This document shows, one piece after another, positions 61,835 to 64,000 of a stretch of 64,000 bases of DNA. Below the pieces are notes generated by a model that saw only the letters and a list, made by a program, of their open reading frames with translations, was not told the origin of the DNA and did no database searches. The position numbers were made by a program, and so were the translations under genes. The stretch spans positions 80,928 to 144,927 of the forward strand of contig DAOUBK010000071.1 of assembly GCA_034432635.1 (NCBI GenBank), read 5' to 3'. Within the stretch, counting starts at the first letter, position 1; every line of letters starts with the position of its first letter. Source of the DNA: Roseiflexus sp034432635. Lineage in GTDB: Bacteria; Chloroflexota; Chloroflexia; Chloroflexales; Roseiflexaceae.

Positions 61835-62563
61835 TCACAGATAATGCCGTACCATCTCGCGCCAGTGCTCGATGCGATGCGCTTCACCCTGCCAGATATG
61901 AAGCATATGTGGGATGTCCTTCTCCCACAGCGCCGCGCTGAGAGCGCGATTCGTCCAGATAAACGGGTCCTCCTCGCCGATGACCAGTGTGATCTCCATG
62001 CGTCGCAGATGCGCCAGGATGGCGGGATCCTCGAGACGCGGAATGAAGTGACAGGGAGTATGAAAATAGATCGTTTCGTCGTAGTAGCCGTCGAAAAGTG
62101 CACGAAACGAGCCGATAGCGCCAGTCAGGTCGTACCGTCCGCTCAGTGCAACGACTTTATTGAACAGGTGCGGGTGGCGGAAGGCAATGTTGACGGCATG
62201 GTAGGCGCCCAGGCTGCATCCGTGCGCAATAACGAAAGGGTTGGGGTTGAGTTGTCGTGAGAACGACAGGACCTCTTCGAGAATATACGCTTCGTACTGT
62301 ACATGACGCGCGATACGCTCGTGCGGTGGTCGGTGAAAAGCATACAAACTTTCGCGATCAATGCTATCGACGCAGTAGAGTTGCAGGAATCCCTGTTCGA
62401 TCGATGGACGTAACGCCTCGACCAATCCCCAGTTTTCGTAATCGTAGAACCGTCCTGCGCGGGTTGGAAAGACCAGCGCCCGCGCCCCTGCATGTCCGAT
62501 GATCAGCATCTCCATGTCCCGCTGCAAGCGGGGACTCCACCAGCAGTAGTACTCTCGTTGCAC
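61835..62563 (-). CDS. esterase/alpha-beta hydrolase of the putative esterase (D) family
   Basis: 242 residues. Nucleophile Ser in HGCSLGAYHAVN, acid in GEEDPFIW, His in GEAHRIEHW; LVFPTRAGRFYDYENWGLVE is typical of the esterase-D/PHB-depolymerase-like group in Actinobacteria and Chloroflexota. Full length, no signal peptide. Acts on esters of unknown kind. Confidence 0.88.
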   Translation of the reverse strand: MQREYYCWWSPRLQRDMEMLIIGHAGARALVFPTRAGRFYDYENWGLVEALRPSIEQGFLQLYCVDSIDRESLYAFHRPPHERIARHVQYEAYILEEVLSFSRQLNPNPFVIAHGCSLGAYHAVNIAFRHPHLFNKVVALSGRYDLTGAIGSFRALFDGYYDETIYFHTPCHFIPRLEDPAILAHLRRMEITLVIGEEDPFIWTNRALSAALWEKDIPHMLHIWQGEAHRIEHWREMVRHYL

Positions 62564-62970
62564 AGGTGTTCACTCGCTCTATATATGTTTCTTCGCTGCC
62601 GGTACCCATCGTTGGTTCGCCTGTTCGTGCGTCCTCGCGGTCGGTGATTGCTTCTCGGTGCCTTGCCCTGCGTGGGAACTGCGTCAATGATGTTGAGCAG
62701 GATTGGGTGCGCACCTGTGGGTCTGGTAGGTGTTCATTGCACAATACCGGGGGATACGAAATAACCTCTCCAGAACAGGATCTGGCTCCGCTCTGCCCGC
62801 CACAATGACCCTCGGTGCACCATCCCGAACTGATGTGTTCAATCCTCGCCATGTAGGTGTACGATACGTTGGTTAAGGATACATTAAAAACATGTACGAA
62901 TTTGATTGTAATTGCTGGCAGGTTTATGACGTCGATCGCTCCCTGCTGCGCTCACAGCACCAGGCGTGGT

Positions 62971-63606
62971 TTACTGCTCTTTCACCGCGCCCGCGAGGAT
63001 GGCAACGTAGGGGCGCAGCACAGTACGCCACAACCGGTATCCTGCGGAGCTCAGGTGTAAGCCGTCGGTGTCGAACAGTTCAGCTCGTGGTCGTCCATTG
63101 GCGTCAAGCATGAGCGTATAGACATCGACGTAATAGCTGGAGGGACGCTGTTCCATCATGAGGCGCGCTTCGGCATTGACGCGCTGTATCCTCTCGCGCA
63201 GACCCCAGCGCGTGAGGCTTGGCTTGATCGACACATACGCCACAGGAACAGGACCGAGCGATGTGTCGATCCTGGTAAGCATGGCGCGCAGCGACCGCAC
63301 CACATCGTCAGGCAAGCGACCATCGCCAAGGTCGTTATCGCCGGCATACAGCACGATTGCACCGGGTGCGCACGGCAGAACCAGCCGATCAAAGAAGTGA
63401 ACGCATGCGGCGAGCGTGGAACCGCCAAAGGCGCGGTTGATCACGGGCCACGGCGCCATATCGTCGCTCAACGTCGTCCACAGGCGGAGCGATGAACTGC
63501 CGTAGAACATCACCGATCCCGGCTGCGGCGGCGCCTGTTTGTGCAGTCGTTCGATCTGGCGGACTTCATCTTCGTACCACTCCAACGCAACCTCCCATAC
63601 CCCCAC
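62971..63606 (-). CDS. SGNH/GDSL hydrolase
   Basis: 211 residues. Block I Ser in FYGSSSLRLW, block II NRAFGGSTL, block III LYAGDNDLGDG, block V DTDGLHLSSAGYRLW with the Asp-His dyad. Acyl-ester or acetyl hydrolase, cytoplasmic. The 62564-62970 gap ahead of it has no supportable gene. Confidence 0.9.
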   Translation of the reverse strand: MGVWEVALEWYEDEVRQIERLHKQAPPQPGSVMFYGSSSLRLWTTLSDDMAPWPVINRAFGGSTLAACVHFFDRLVLPCAPGAIVLYAGDNDLGDGRLPDDVVRSLRAMLTRIDTSLGPVPVAYVSIKPSLTRWGLRERIQRVNAEARLMMEQRPSSYYVDVYTLMLDANGRPRAELFDTDGLHLSSAGYRLWRTVLRPYVAILAGAVKEQ

Positions 63607-63844
63607 CCTCTCGTGATCAATCTTGTCTGCCCGTATGCCCGGCTCACCGAATAATGAGTTTCGCTGGTATTATATTGTATGCGAGCTTAGATCCGGTAAG
63701 GTGCAGGTCTGTCGTTGTGCAAAACTACTCTTTGATGGATACTCTAACTAAGGTACATCAGGTGTCTACCAAAGAGGACATGAACAAACCCAGTTCATTT
63801 CGCAAGATATGAACCTGCATATCTTTTGCCTTGTGAAGAAGACC

Positions 63845-64000
63845 ATGGCGAAATGGAAGAACAACACACTCAAGGCATCCGCAGCAAACTCTGCCACCGT
63901 CGGCTACGAAGCCGAACTGTGGTGCATGGCCGACGCTCTGCGCGGCAGCATGGACGCCGCCGAGTACAAGCACGTCGTCCTTGGCCTGATCTTCCTCAAG
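63845..64000 (+). CDS. hsdM: type I restriction-modification DNA methyltransferase HsdM, 5' part
   Basis: Runs off the window. The first 52 residues (MAKWKNNTLKASAANSATVG, EAELWCMADALRGSMDAAEY, KHVVLGLIFLK) match the HsdM_N domain at the start of type I modification subunits. GAAGAAG upstream of ATG. The DNA target-recognition hsdS and nuclease hsdR would lie downstream, outside the window. The 63607-63844 gap has an AT-rich stretch near 63660 that could carry its promoter. Confidence 0.85.
   Translation, partial: MAKWKNNTLKASAANSATVGYEAELWCMADALRGSMDAAEYKHVVLGLIFLK

Noticed and set aside
62364..62852. 162-aa minus-strand ORF
   Set aside because: Overlaps the esterase in another frame and has no motif.
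63758..63973. 71-aa minus-strand ORF
   Set aside because: Antisense to the hsdM start, which has clear family similarity.

Overview
The window looks like a chromosome segment of a filamentous anoxygenic phototroph of the Chloroflexota, most like Roseiflexus. Grounds: an archaeal-type bifunctional FBP aldolase/phosphatase, a CarH-type B12 photoreceptor regulator beside phytoene synthase, lipoprotein/Tat-type binding protein, high GC with TATAAT/TATACT -10 elements, and intergenic low-complexity AACGTTG and palindromic repeats. The genus is an inference from gene content and remembered protein similarity; no search was run. No rRNA, tRNA or CRISPR array was seen.

Layout. 0-5 kb (mostly minus): metG behind a promoter-hairpin-terminator unit that looks like a structured RNA, a frameshifted gene remnant, an RraA-like protein and a GNAT acetyltransferase. 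5-12.6 kb: a membrane protein, the FBP aldolase/phosphatase with an unusual leader and a 67-aa partner, a jelly-roll protein, an S9 peptidase and a LarA-family racemase. 12.7-18.6 kb: an orphan histidine kinase, an internally deleted SLC13 transporter, and a complete ribose-type ABC sugar operon (ATPase, permease, binding protein) with promoter, operator-like palindrome and terminator. 18.9-21.7 kb: a tightly overlapping trio (metallophosphoesterase, ParB-like protein, TaqI-like DNA-recognition protein without a methyltransferase), the best candidate for an undescribed system. 21.7-37.4 kb: lactate permease, tyrS, YbaK-like deacylase, dodecin, a CDF-like membrane protein, a GAF histidine kinase, iron alcohol dehydrogenase with a CpXC protein, an acyl-CoA synthetase, an Lrp-ligand-domain protein with a Trk/Ktr potassium uptake pair, and a TauE/SafE transporter.

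37.5-40.6 kb is a gene graveyard: remnants of an AraC regulator, both large acetone carboxylase subunits, an acyl-CoA ligase with a nonsense codon and a frameshift, and a PAS sensor, i.e. a lost acetone-utilisation locus. 40.6-46.4 kb is an intact seven-gene Mrp Na+/H+ antiporter operon on the minus strand. 46.8-49.5 kb has a hydrolase, the tail of a lost ABC ATPase, a tandem universal stress protein and a repeat-rich gap. 49.5-55.0 kb is a plus-strand run of Fe-S/molybdenum-cofactor and sulfur genes (Mrp/ApbC, MoaA, A-type carrier, rhodanese) followed by DUF309, a methyltransferase and a beta-propeller protein. 55.1-58.4 kb carries the CarH-like regulator, crtB and a TIGR01777 epimerase; 58.5-64 kb an HtrA protease, Aat, a wHTH-AAA ATPase, an esterase, an SGNH hydrolase and the start of a type I restriction hsdM gene that runs off the window.

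Themes: central carbon control (FBP enzyme, lactate permease, LarA-like), ion homeostasis (Mrp, Trk, CDF-like), Fe-S/Moco assembly and light-linked carotenoid control, interrupted by clear signs of recent gene loss.
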